From: Stemphylium vesicarium
Taxonomy: Eukaryota; Ascomycota; Dothideomycetes; Pleosporales; Pleosporaceae
Length of the DNA: 64,000 nt
Direction: 5' to 3'
Assembly: GCA_004380135.1 (NCBI GenBank)
Contig: QXCR01000018.1
Span: forward strand, 186,001 to 250,000
The notes beneath the pieces are model-generated. The model was given only the letters and a program-made list of their open reading frames with translations. It had not been told where the DNA came from and made no database searches. Position 1 is the first letter of the stretch. Each line of letters opens with the position of its first letter. Below, piece after piece: positions 22,828 through 33,123 of this stretch. A program made the position numbers and the translations under genes.

Positions 22828-23907
22828 ATGGCTTCCAGAGACGTCACGGGTAGACTTCGACAGAGCACCTGGAATGGGAGTATTCCGCTCGAGATACGCC
22901 TGCACAAGGGCGACTGCAGGACCTACGATGAGTCGGAGCCTTACTTAGTATGTAGCAAGAACATGTTTCTCTCGGGGAGCGAGGAAAAGATGCTGCATCC
23001 TGAGGATCAAGTGTTGACGAATTGTTAGATACAATTTCCACGCATCTCCTACCTTGGACTGTTGATTCACAAACTGCATGCCTTTTTCTCGCGCAGCCTG
23101 ATCTACCCTGAGGTCAGCGCAAAAGACGCATGGCTCTCGTACGAGGATGTGCCGCTGAAGTGGCATTATCCTCTCGGTCTCCTCTACGACCTCTACTCCG
23201 GCGCCGAGCCTGCTTATCCCTCAGACACAGACGCCGACGCCGCACCAGCGCACAAGCTTGAAACCGCGGAAGAAGAGCACAAGCATCTACCATGGCGTCT
23301 CACAATACACTTTTCCGAGTACCCTTCCGAACAGCTGGTTCAACTCGACAACGACGATAAGCATCTCCATGATTTGTTCATCCAAAGCGTGAAAGAGGCG
23401 GATTACCTGAGGACAGGCACGGGGAAGACGGTCATGTTTCTGAGCAAAGAGGACAGCACGCAGCTCTGGGAGGGAGTGAGGAAGCACGAGTTTGGGCTGT
23501 ACAATCCCATCAACCAGAAGCTACTGAACCCGCAAGGAGTCAACCTGAGACATTTGCCGGTCAGGCTATACCTGCCACATGCTTCATCGGAAAGTGTACA
23601 GGAAGAGACTGCTCCCGGTAGTTTGCGAGTTGTGCAGAGGCTGGTCACGCCCAATCTGTCGTCTAGTAGGTGTAATTGCGGTGTAGGTATCGAGTGAAGC
23701 TGACAAGGAGCAGGGCAACCACAGACCATCGGGACGGCCTTGAACCACATGTTACCGACGCTATTTCCGAGCAGGCGAAGTCCACTGTTGGCACAGGCGG
23801 TCCTTCACGGCGCCGTTCTACCGCTGAGTGCGAGTGTAGAGGAGCTGGTACGGGCGACGGCATATCTGGACGGCTGGCTGCACATTGCAGTTGTTATGAT
23901 GGGGTGA
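22828..23907 (+). CDS. ATG5: Autophagy protein 5
   Basis: Three exons, 22828-22947, 23029-23665 and 23714-23907, give 316 residues. The N-terminal ubiquitin-like fold starts with WNGSIPLEIRL and DCRTYDESEPYLIQFPRISYL. The middle contains VPLKWHYPLGLLYDLY. SVKEADYLRTG carries the conserved lysine (about K162) that in the family is linked to Atg12. SKEDSTQLWEGV follows, and the C-terminal exon has TALNHMLPTLFPSRR, LHGAVLPLSA and the closing WLHIAVVMMG. Atg12-Atg5 with Atg16 acts as the E3-like enzyme that lipidates Atg8 on the phagophore. The third exon is essential to the fold and confirms the last splice (A|GG codon). The frame is open upstream to 22696, but the family starts close to the chosen ATG. 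Confidence 0.96.
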
Positions 23908-25782
23908 ATAAACACATGTTTTGTGATTTCGGTCACATTACCGCGTCCGAGTCATGAAGGGACGCTATCCCAAGATCCTTGATAACAGCAAATATTGGCT
24001 TCACGGCCGAGGTACTCTCATGACGAGCGCTGGCAGAGAGTCTCCCGGGTGCGTGATTCGAGCCTCGTGACGTTTTCCAAACACAGCTGAGCCGCTGTGT
24101 GTTTACGATGCGCTCATACCTTTTCTCACCGCAATCAAGGCGCCAATGCTCGCCAAGATGCGGGGGCACAGGCACAGTAGAAGCTTAGTGAGGATCCCGG
24201 CAGCAAGCTACTGAGGCCACCCCACGCAGCTCCGTTCCCAGTCGGCGCTATCGGCGTAGCGCGTCACGCTGGTGAAGGGGCTTTGGCGAGACGTGGGCGT
24301 GTGGGAATGAGGCATTATTTAGGATGAGTTGTTTGTTCCCGGTGCGCTAGGCATGTCTTTTCCCCTGCCAGCCCACATGTCGGCTCTGGGCTGGGCGCGG
24401 CTTCGCGGCAGACTCGGGGCATCATGGCACATCATAGCAGCAGCAAGGCGAGATAAGCATTGGACCGATGACATAACCGCGCTGCAATCTGCTGCTGTTG
24501 TGCCGCCGCGCATACACAGGAACGGTTAAGCCGTGTGGCAGGGGACTTGGCTGTGTGGTGCAGTGGAGCCGGCGAGTAGCGTCAGCGGCGGCTTGCAGCA
24601 ACGAGACGCGGTTGTGGAGGTCGGGTCGCGGAGAGCAGCAGCAACAGCAGCTATGGTGGATAGCGTTGCAACCCGGAGGTGGAAACCTTTGGTACAGTAG
24701 CAAGACTTGGAGATGGAGAATTGGTTTCTATCCACATCGACTCCTCTCCACGGTTCCTCTCCACGGTCTACCAATCTACCAGTGCCCGTGGGTTGATGAC
24801 ATTGTGATGGCATGCAGCGCCATTGGCTGTTCGCGAGGTAGCTCCTTCTCCCGAACCAGAGCTAGCTAGCCTTTTCAACCCTCCGTCGCGACGTTGCTCG
24901 GTCCCAGCCATTCTTAAATCGACTTTTCGCGCAAGCTGCCTCATCTTCTTTATCATCATCATCTTGAACATTGCTCTGCTTCGATAAAACTTGCCAGCTC
25001 TCACACCATCATCCACACTGCTCATCCCAGATATCCACATCCACCCCGAACAGTAGAACATCCGCAACCAGGTACGTGCTTGCCATTCCGTCATCGTCTC
25101 TCCCAACCCCGGCCGAACTGTGCGCGCGCAAACCCACCCTTGCAAGCTTGGAGCTCCCCGACAACCCGCTAGGACCCGGGGCCAAACAAAATGCCTCATT
25201 AACTGCAGAAATTTTCGGCGACCCGGCGCATTTAAAAGCGGACTATCACCGCTCGTACTATTAAGGCTTTCTGTTTTCACTCTTTGATGCTGCATCGCTG
25301 TTCGACCTGCGCCATCTCAATTGCCATCGCCGAGTCCCGACCGTCCATTACGTGGGTTTGATCCGATCGCGCTGACCAGCAAACTCGTCTTCTCTCCATA
25401 GCTACCGACAAGCTTCGTCTGCTCAGCCCGTCAATCACAAAAGAGGTCCGATTAATTTCGTAAATGTAAGCTCTTCTCGCGTCGCCGCCGCCCGCCTTTC
25501 TTTACGGGAGCTCTTGGGGGGAAGAAAAACGGTCCATTACGTCGCGTTATCGCATCTTCGCGCACGGCCAAACATTCAAGTCTTGCTGGCTTGCGACGAG
25601 GCCTTGGCTCTTGCGGCATATTCCCAACCACGCTCGAATAGGCCGACTAAGTCACGTCGATCTGCCAATCACTTCGTCTTCATCTTCCGCACCTCGAGCT
25701 CTGGGGAACCTTTTACTTCGCTACTCGTTGTCTTCCAACTTTCCATCTGACTTTTATCCTCGCGCAGAAACCTACATCCACA
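23908..25782. other. Intergenic region and long 5' leader of the small membrane protein gene
   Basis: About 1.9 kb without a supported coding region. From about 24890 the plus strand becomes C/T-rich with several good donor sites (for example gtacgtgc at 25072 and gtaagctc at 25466), typical of a spliced fungal 5' UTR belonging to the gene at 25783. Confidence 0.4.
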
Positions 25783-26036
25783 ATGGCCGCCATCAGCATG
25801 CCCATCGCCGCTCGCGCCGAGTACGCCCTCCACCAGCTCGCCAAGCGTGACAAGAACTGGGCTCAGCGTGAGCCTGGTGTCATCGTCGTCTTCGTTATTG
25901 TTTTCCTCGTCGCCGTCTTGGTCATTGCTATGTTCATCAACAAGAAGGTACGCCAACCGACTACTATCCATCTCTACTACCCCAAACAGCATCCTAACAA
26001 TCGCAACAGAGGCAAGCCGCCAAGGGCGTCGCATAA
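25783..26036 (+). CDS. Small single-pass membrane protein (63 aa)
   Basis: Exons 25783-25947 and 26010-26036 are joined by a 62-bp intron (gtacgc...caacag), phase 0, giving 63 residues. A polar N-terminus with basic residues (YALHQLAKRDKNWAQREPG) precedes one strongly hydrophobic segment (VIVVFVIVFLVAVLVIAMFI, about residues 34-53) and a short basic tail (NKKRQAAKGVA). The tail and stop come only from the second exon. The plan is a tail-side anchor with a cytosolic basic end. Similar tiny conserved proteins occur in Pezizomycotina, but I know of no assigned function. It is too short for many gene callers. A long C/T-rich leader precedes it. Confidence 0.78.
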
Positions 26037-27489
26037 GATACCCCCGAGTCGAATCGAGTGCAAGCGGAGTGGAAGAAGTAGAGGCATCAAGAAGCTTCAA
26101 GAGACAAAGACCCATGACCCACGATACGAAAGTCATAGAGCTACATGCCGGACGGGCAGGGAGCTCGTGTATAATGTGTTTGAATATTTGCGTATAACCT
26201 ATTTCACCTGGGCTTTTTCTCCCTCTTCGAGGAGAATTGCTGCATGGTTTGCGGACATCTTTATCTGGTAGGGTCCGTGGTAATAATGAACAATAAGTCA
26301 AGATACCTCAATGAGCATTTTCAGTCATCAAATCTACATTACTGGACCTCTCGTCCGTGACGAAAAGTGCTTTTGATTCCGTTGAACTCCCCGTCGCAAT
26401 AGCAAAAGCAAAGTAAACTTCCCAACTATCTCTGCGTGCACCCGCGCATCAATGCGTCACAAACCCATCCCAACGCGTTGCCAACCATTCTTCTCCAGAG
26501 CCGCCTCCATAAATCATCATAGCTCCATAGCTTCTAGCCTTGGAAGCAATTATTTCTTTTCCCCGAAGTTTTGCCTTTGTCCTCCACGCATGCCCTACCT
26601 AGCCTGCGCGAATTACAACGAGCGCGTACGCCTCACTGGAACGAGCCCCCCCGACCGACTAGGAGCGCTTCTAGACCGACCAGTCAGCCAGCAAGCACCG
26701 ACCGTCCGACCGCTCGCTCTCTCAACACACAATCACATCAACTAACGTTGCGCGTGTCTTTCCTTTTCTGCGCTTACAAGTGATTACGCATGTCTTGTAA
26801 TGAGTTTTTTGATGTCTTGCATCACCGTGTTCGGTCGGCTCGTTGCAGCCGAGGTCACAGGGCCAGATTGAGAAATTGTACATAGGTACCTGCATCAGAG
26901 TGGAACCTGTTATCCACTTTGCCCGCCCGCCTGATCCTGCTCCTGTTGCTGCGTGTTGTTTGTTGTCGGTTGTCGGGTTGAGGTTAGTGGCCGTGCTGCC
27001 GACGTCGGATGGTGGATGCATTGCGGCAAAGCAGGATTGTCAGAGAGAGGGATGGGAGTTATATCTAACTAGGACGCTTCCGATGTGAGAGATGTATTCA
27101 GTCTTGAAGTTTTGGTGGTCTGTTTGTACACGCCGACTGGTATGTTTTGTTTACTTTTACTTAGGGGCAAGAGACGGATAGACGTGCGGGTGCTATACTT
27201 ATTGTGGCATTTTTATCGTGAGGTTGATTACTCTAGGTCACATCGTCTCTTCTGGGTATCTTTTTGCAGTCTACAACGACTGTTGACGTGCAACATCTTG
27301 CTCTTGGAGACTTATAAGGTATACTATGAAACAAAAGACCTTCCCGCTATCGTATCGTAGGTATGCAAACAGCCGCAATTGTATCCAACGACCACCCCTA
27401 GAATGATAAACCAAAACTCCGGTTCGATACGCTACAACTCCTGTTTCGAAGAATCGCAGCCAGCGGTAGTACACTCTCACAAAGAACCA
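26037..27489. other. Intergenic region
   Basis: About 1.45 kb holding the 3' flank of the small membrane protein gene and the 3' flank of the next minus-strand locus. A short run of GACCGAC-like repeats lies around 26650-26715. No gene supported. Confidence 0.4.
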
Positions 27490-29022
27490 CTAGCGCTTCC
27501 TGCTACCCCTCGTTCCTGTGGCGGCTTTGATCTGAGAGGTGTTCTGCGAGGAAGGTGGTGGCTGGATAGATGGTGCAGCGCTGAAGTTGAAATCCGGAGT
27601 AATGTTGCTATCAAAGGCGTGCATCTGCACATTCCAGTTGTTTGGCTGAGAAGAAGACTGAGTGTGACCATTGACCCCCAGCTGCTCATTCAACATGCCT
27701 TGCATGTGTGGAAGTAACCGCGAAGCTGGTTGGGAGTCCGTGGCGGTGTTGTTTTGGGAAGCGGGCTCCGAGGCCGGACCGGACCCGTTGTTGGACGCAA
27801 AAATCGGAGTGATGTCCATCCTCCCATCTGGAGACTGGGGTTGCAAATGGCTGCCGAGACCTTGTTCTTGACGCTGCTGGGTCTGTTGAGCATAGCTAGG
27901 AGATGTCGCAATAGCCCCTACTTGCGAAGCCAGGGAGGCGTTGGCCGGAAGATATCCAACACCCAAGCGGAGTAGGGACTGTGGCACAGTGTCATAGACA
28001 GTTGTTGGGTCCACGTGAAGTCGAGCTTGTAGGGTGCGGGTTTCATGCCAAATCTAACAAAGGTACCGTATTCGCCTTGGAAGAGCTGGTCGTATTCCCC
28101 GTGACCCATCCAGACTTGATCATGGTACGCCGCGTATGATGCGGCCACTTCGCGTACACGCCGGCTCTTTGGGCTGTTGTATTGCGACCCAAAGAGTTCT
28201 TTGACAAACAGCACGAAGTCCAAGAGCGCGACTCCCCTACGCACCAATGTCATCTGGATGTTCCCGAAGGCCTCGTCCGCGACAGGATGATGCAGCACCT
28301 AGCCCAGACGATGGATTTGGAGATGTGCACAAAGCTGGAGACCAGGTGATAGCTAAGCTGCGTCTGATTGTACGCGTAGCTCATCGGGGACTATCTGGGC
28401 TCGACCTAGGGCCATGGCTTTGGCGAGTACGTACTTCGATGTATAGTCGGACTGAAGGAAGGCGTCGACTGTGAACGGCTCGGGCTCGGAGACCACGAAC
28501 TTGATCTTGCCTTCGCTTGTGTGCGTGAACTTGGTCTTCTGTGTTTGTGTGTTAGCTCATCTTCGCAAACCGCCTTGGTTAAGACACCATTGGTGAATAT
28601 GTCTAGACTAGCGAGACACTGGTAAGTCACTCACATCTCATTCGTAGAGATACTCCCGTAGGGCTTGGGAGCCAGAACTAATGACGGCTTGATGAGCGCC
28701 CCATGTTACACCTTGAGGATGAGCAATCACGATGTCCATGGTTGCCTTGTTTTGCCATAGCTGTTCGGTTCCGCTATTGAGGATCAACACTTATAATTTC
28801 TTGGCTACGCGTATCAAATACTGACCTCTGGGTGCGCTTCGGGTACACGCTGCGTCTAATCGCTCACAACGACGCTGATGGATGGCCCAATAGTCTGCAG
28901 AATACTTCAGTTTCGGGCATACCGACCGGCGGAGACTCCACGCTTCCGAACTCTTCGTCGATGTCGGACACATCGGACGCGATACTGTATGTTGCCATCT
29001 CGAAGGCGGTGTTGGTACTCAT
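27490..29022 (-). pseudogene. BTB/POZ-like gene, apparently broken (nonsense codon plus frame breaks)
   Basis: The minus strand reads as a spliced BTB-like protein starting MSTNTAFEMATYS. It continues through a BTB core (MDIVIAHPQGVTWGAHQAVI) and, after an intron ending at an acacag acceptor, KTKFTHTSEGKIKFVV. Then come AYNQTQLSYHLVSSFVHISK, a helical region (ADEAFGNIQMTL, FVKELFGSQYNSPKS) and a long polar Gln/Ser/Pro tail ending GTRGSRKR. A TGA at 28638-28640 sits in frame two codons before a good donor. Reading frame must change by one base near 28920, 28282 and 28015 to follow the protein. Neighbouring genes are intact, so general sequence error is unlikely. Unusual splicing could explain some breaks; all of them is hard. 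Confidence 0.55.
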
Positions 29023-29725
29023 ACGTAGGTTTCCGGTGGGGTGCAAAAGGTTAGAAGGAGATCAGCCCGTACAAACGATATACGTGGTGGGGTAAGTGAG
29101 AGTTCGCAGGCGGACCCACTGACAAAAGGAGGTGCCGAAGACCCTGAGAAGTGGAAGAGAGTTGACCACATGCTCTCGGGTGACGCGAGTGAATCCCCAG
29201 CGACCAGATCACTCCCGTAGACCTGCCTAAGTTTCACGTGAAGCGGGCGGTTTCCTTTTCTAATCGATCGATATATATCAATTAATTTTAGAATCTGTTA
29301 TAAGGAATCTCGGTCTTCGTTGTAGGCTAGTCAAAGTTCGTCAAGCTTGCTTGACTGGGTTTAATCTCAGGACTGCGACTAGCAACAGGCATCATAGGGT
29401 TGGTTCTGAACGCTTGGAGAGAACGGAGAGTTACCATTAACTACACCAAGGTCGTTGTTCCTATTTGCCATTAACTCGATTAAGGCAGTTGCTTGGGTAT
29501 ATTATACTATACCTCGTTGTATTTTTTTTCCTTTGCGCACTGCTTTGAGCGCGTGGTCCTTTCACTCACGCCTTCACTCGCGACACTTGTAGCCTTGGCA
29601 CCACGCTGGCCCGTTTGTTTGCTCGTTGGTGTCCGCTGTTCTTCGCACTCAATTGATACTGACTCACCACACTACGACTTTCAGCTACTATCCTAAATTA
29701 ATTATCGGCTCACTTACTTCCCACC
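29023..29725. other. Intergenic region, AT-rich in part
   Basis: An AT-rich tract lies at about 29260-29310. This is the shared promoter side of the broken BTB-like locus and the intact BTB-like gene. No gene seen. Confidence 0.4.
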
Positions 29726-30298
29726 ATGTCGAACTCGGGCTGGAGATCTCAAGAGAATTTGTTGCGGCTTGTGGTGAAGAAAGATTACCAGAAACTCCCG
29801 ACAACAGAGTGTGCAGTTCGAGTGAGTTTCTCAGATATTCCGCATGCAGACAATGTACCAAGCCGGCCACAGGACGATTGTACTCGCAATATAAAGTCTG
29901 TACGATTCCACCTAGAGATAACCAAGTTCGGCGAGTTCCTACGGTATGCAGCCTTAATTGAGAAAGCATACGCTAAGTTGGTAGAACAACTCCTCATGCG
30001 GGGTAAAATCGCACCGGCAGTCATGAAAGATTTTGTTGACTGGACCCATGGCGACAAAAAGATTTGCAAGGACGAGGACGGTTTGCTGGCGCAGCTCATC
30101 GTGACAGCCATACTAGCACACGAGTACAAGTTCTGGAATCAGAGTCAGTCTTACGAATTCCTCAATCTCTTTCAAGACCAGTCAGACTTCTTGGAATACT
30201 ATAGGACAGCGAAGGAACAGTGCAAGAAGCGGCTCGCTACCCCGCAAGAGCGTCAAAAGAGGGAGAATATAAAGAGACGACGCATCACTGAAAACTAG
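29726..30298 (+). CDS. BTB-like hypothetical protein (190 aa)
   Basis: Single exon of 190 residues with a good start context (caccATGTCG). The segment RFHLEITKFGEFLRYAALIEKAYAKLVEQL can be laid against FHLKMYNMGERLRYANLMTVARKKLADCL in the relic at 4.9-5.7 kb. That identifies it as a paralogue of the same BTB-like family, cut short at its N-terminus compared with the others. The C-terminal part is helical and basic (YEFLNLFQDQSDFLEYYRTA, then KKRLATPQERQKREN) and ends in a possible nuclear signal (KRRRITEN). No catalytic motif. Binding through the helical half is a plausible role but is not shown. Confidence 0.65.
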   Translation: MSNSGWRSQENLLRLVVKKDYQKLPTTECAVRVSFSDIPHADNVPSRPQDDCTRNIKSVRFHLEITKFGEFLRYAALIEKAYAKLVEQLLMRGKIAPAVMKDFVDWTHGDKKICKDEDGLLAQLIVTAILAHEYKFWNQSQSYEFLNLFQDQSDFLEYYRTAKEQCKKRLATPQERQKRENIKRRRITEN

Positions 30299-30444
30299 CC
30301 GGGTAGCCATCATGTTCTGAATTGTTCGGAATCGGTGGGGCCGACTTCTTGATTGGCACAAAGAGATGACCAGAGGAAGCTTCTTGGCAGGGAGTATATC
30401 GGAGGTCTAATCTTAATCTGGGTATCTAATCTCAACAGCGCCTT

Positions 30445-31690
30445 CTACGTAATCTTCTCCACAGTCAAGGCGCCCGCCGCGCCCCCCTCCAAAGCTACCA
30501 ACCCACTCGACTCCATCTGCTTCTTCCATTTCGTAGACTCATATCTCGCTGTAATAACTGTGAGTCTAAGAGAGGGCTCCTCCTTACCTTCCTCACCAGC
30601 TGGCAAAGCAACAGGCGTAAAAGTCCAGCGACCAAACGACCAATTCAGGATATACCTCGCTCTTCCCTCTGGTATCTGCTGTGTAGACGCAGGGGTAGTA
30701 TCCGAAGATTTGGGCGGTGTGGAAGCGTATAGTATGCCCTTAATCCTATAGACCTCATCCTTTGTCGGGTCTTCGAGGAACTGTGCCAATTTCTGCGTGT
30801 CCACGCTAGCCTGGCCATCTTCGCTCTTCAGCGACACAGTCAGGACCTCGACCTCACTCGAATGGCCATTGCTATGTTGATGCGCATGTTTCTCGCCCTT
30901 GTTCTCTTCCGTAATGCCTGCAAGCCGGGCATCAAGCCCAAACACGATATCCTTATCGACCCAGCCCTTGCTACTCTTAGTCCGTGGAATCTGCGGCTCG
31001 ACTTCCAGCGCCAAAACCGCGTCCTCGACATCTTCCAGCCGTCGCTCGCTAACCAACTCGTGCTTGTTCAGCACGATGAGATCGGTGTACCGCGCCTGCA
31101 TCTTGGCCGTGTAACTCGTGTCTTCGTAGCCTTTCCAGTTCTCCACATCAATCACGCTCATGACGCCGTCGAGGACGTATTTCCCCGTCTCGCGACTTAG
31201 CCGGTTTACCTCCATGGCTAGTGTGGCGGGGAAGGCGGACCCCGAGGTCTCGATTACTATGCGATCGGGTGCTACGTCGCGGGCGAGAGTCTCCAGCGCG
31301 TCGGATAGCTGGCCGACGAGGTTACAGCATATGCAGCCATTGAGCAGTTCTTGGACGCCTGAGATGGCTGCGGACGAGGCGAGCGCCGTGTCGACTTTTA
31401 TATCTCCGTATTCGTTCTTTAGGAGGGCGAGTTTATAGTTTGGAGGGAGTTGCGGGATTAAGTTGAGGATCAGGGCTGCATGGTGTGGTTAGCAGAGGAT
31501 CAAAAGATTGCGTGTTGTAAGCGTTGCGCAATGCTGGAGTTCTACATAGCCGAATAGTTTAGAATTGACTTGTCTCAAGCCAAGCCTTGGATATGACAAG
31601 ATCCTGTGAATTCTGCAAAAAATAGGGCAATGCGAACATACTCGTTTTTCCCGAGCCCAAAAAGCCCGTGATGATGGTAATAGGTATCAT
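30445..31690 (-). CDS. CobW/COG0523-family GTPase (metal chaperone-like)
   Basis: Exons 31642-31690 and 30445-31475 are joined by a 166-bp intron that splits a threonine codon of the P-loop, giving 359 residues. The protein starts MIPITIITGFLGSGKTT (Walker A at residues 9-16). The family metal-binding motif is GCICC (C64, C66, C67), and a guanine-specificity motif LNKHEL follows. A His-rich stretch (EKHAHQHSNGHSSE) sits before the C-terminal CobW domain (LNWSFGRWTFTPV). COG0523 GTPases use GTP hydrolysis to deliver metals, often zinc, to client proteins. The intron inside the P-loop is why a simple open frame misses the start. It is divergent from the small disordered protein gene, 660 bp apart. 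Confidence 0.92.
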
Positions 31691-32349
31691 AGCGTTCGTG
31701 ACTCGGTCCCCGGCTCGCAAGATCAAATTTAAGAGCAACAACGCACAATGACGCCTTTGAAACCAGTCTCTGTCCTAGAAGCAAGGAAAGAAAAAAAAGA
31801 AAGACACCAAATGAGCTAAAAGCAGCGACTCGGAGTCTCCGTCCCGCACGTGTCAGTCACAGGGAGGGGCGGACTTGCGCTGCAAAGAGAAAGCGAAGCT
31901 GGCTAGTTCCAGTTTTTGGCGGGGTCACGAATGACGTCGGCGCGCAGCTCAAGCGCGGGGCAGTGCTAATCGCCCAGCCAGGGCGGGTCCCCAGCTATGT
32001 GCACTAAAGTAACGCACCAGGTACAATCACCTGTTGGGTGGGTTTAACGACTAGGACCGCCTATCAAACACGGCCTTCAACTGTGAATGGAGGGGAAGCT
32101 GTCACCAGGGATCTAGATCCTAGGCGCTTTACCCAGCTCGCTCGTTCCTGCCCGCTGCTTGCTCTCCGCGCTGTCCAAGACCAAGATTAAGCATCCCTGA
32201 CGAGCTGTAGCTGAGGGAACTGCATAAATAGCTCTCTCCTCGAGTGAACTGGGCTGCACACTACCAATAACCTTTCGCGATCCTCTTTTCCTCTCATCTA
32301 CATACACTACTTCCAACTTCAATCACCTAGTCACCAAACACACATCACC
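31691..32349. promoter_or_regulatory. Divergent promoter region, CobW gene and small disordered protein gene
   Basis: The 659 bp between the two start codons contains no gene. A tcataaata-like string (ctgcataaatag, about 32220) lies about 120 bp before the plus-strand start and could be a TATA-type element. This is a visual call only. Confidence 0.35.
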
Positions 32350-32778
32350 ATGGACTTCGTCAACAAGTTCACTGGCGGCAGCGGCCAGGGCAAGAGCGTC
32401 AACGAGCAAGTCGCCCAGGAGCAAGGCTCAGGCCAGCAACAGTCGTCCTCGGGCTCCGGTGGCTTCCTCGGCGGCATCGGTGACAAGCTCAACTCTGCTG
32501 CTGGCGGTGGCAAGGAGAGCGAGAAGAACGAGGATTATCTTGACAAGGGTATGTATAGCCTGACCTATCTCTTACGAAGAGTTCTACGGCTGCTAACAAT
32601 GTACGCTACAGGTGTCGACTTCGTCCAAGAGAAATTCATGGGCGCAGGTCCCCAGGACAACGAGTCCGCTGTCGAGCAGGCCAAGGATGAGCAAATCAGC
32701 GACTTCATTCGCGGACAGTACAAGAGCACTACTGGCTCGGACATTCCCATCAAGGACAAGGAGACTCGTCTTGGTTAG
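32350..32778 (+). CDS. Small Gly/Gln-rich disordered protein (121 aa)
   Basis: Exons 32350-32548 and 32612-32778 are joined by a 63-bp intron (gtatgt...ctacag) through a split glycine codon, giving 121 residues. It opens MDFVNKFTGGSGQGKS, has a Q/S/G-rich low-complexity middle (SSGSGGFLGGIGDKLNSAAGG), and a more ordered end (VDFVQEKFMGAGPQDNESAVEQAKDEQISDFIR in pieces). I recognise a widespread Pezizomycotina family of small, highly charged, disordered proteins beginning MDFVNK. They are often described as stress- or conidia-associated, but no mechanism is established. The start context is strong (caccATGGAC) and codon usage is highly biased to C-ending codons, suggesting high expression. Confidence 0.8.
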   Translation: MDFVNKFTGGSGQGKSVNEQVAQEQGSGQQQSSSGSGGFLGGIGDKLNSAAGGGKESEKNEDYLDKGMYSLTYLLRRVLRLLTMYATGVDFVQEKFMGAGPQDNESAVEQAKDEQISDFIRGQYKSTTGSDIPIKDKETRLG

Positions 32779-33123
32779 AGGGAATACCGCTTTCGAGAGC
32801 AATGAGGCGCCTTGGACAATGGCTGTTCAGGTCGCGAGATGAGCCAGGTGGACACGAGATCCACTGGCCATGATGACATATGGTTATCAGAGTCATGAAT
32901 TAAATGAAATACCCACAACTAACGAGTTTGACCAAGATTAATTTATTCGATGTGGTTGATATGGCGTTTATGCGAATCTCCAAAAGAATACAATGCTGCT
33001 ATCTGAGGCTACTGTGATACCGAGCGCCGAAAGTCTACTGACATCGTAATGACGCAACAGCCGCCTCCATGTGCCAAACGACTAGCTCGCCCTCTATTAT
33101 AGCAATACAATGGCCAGCCTATC
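32779..33123. other. Intergenic region between convergent genes
   Basis: 3' flanks of the small disordered protein gene and MSH3; nothing else seen. Confidence 0.45.
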
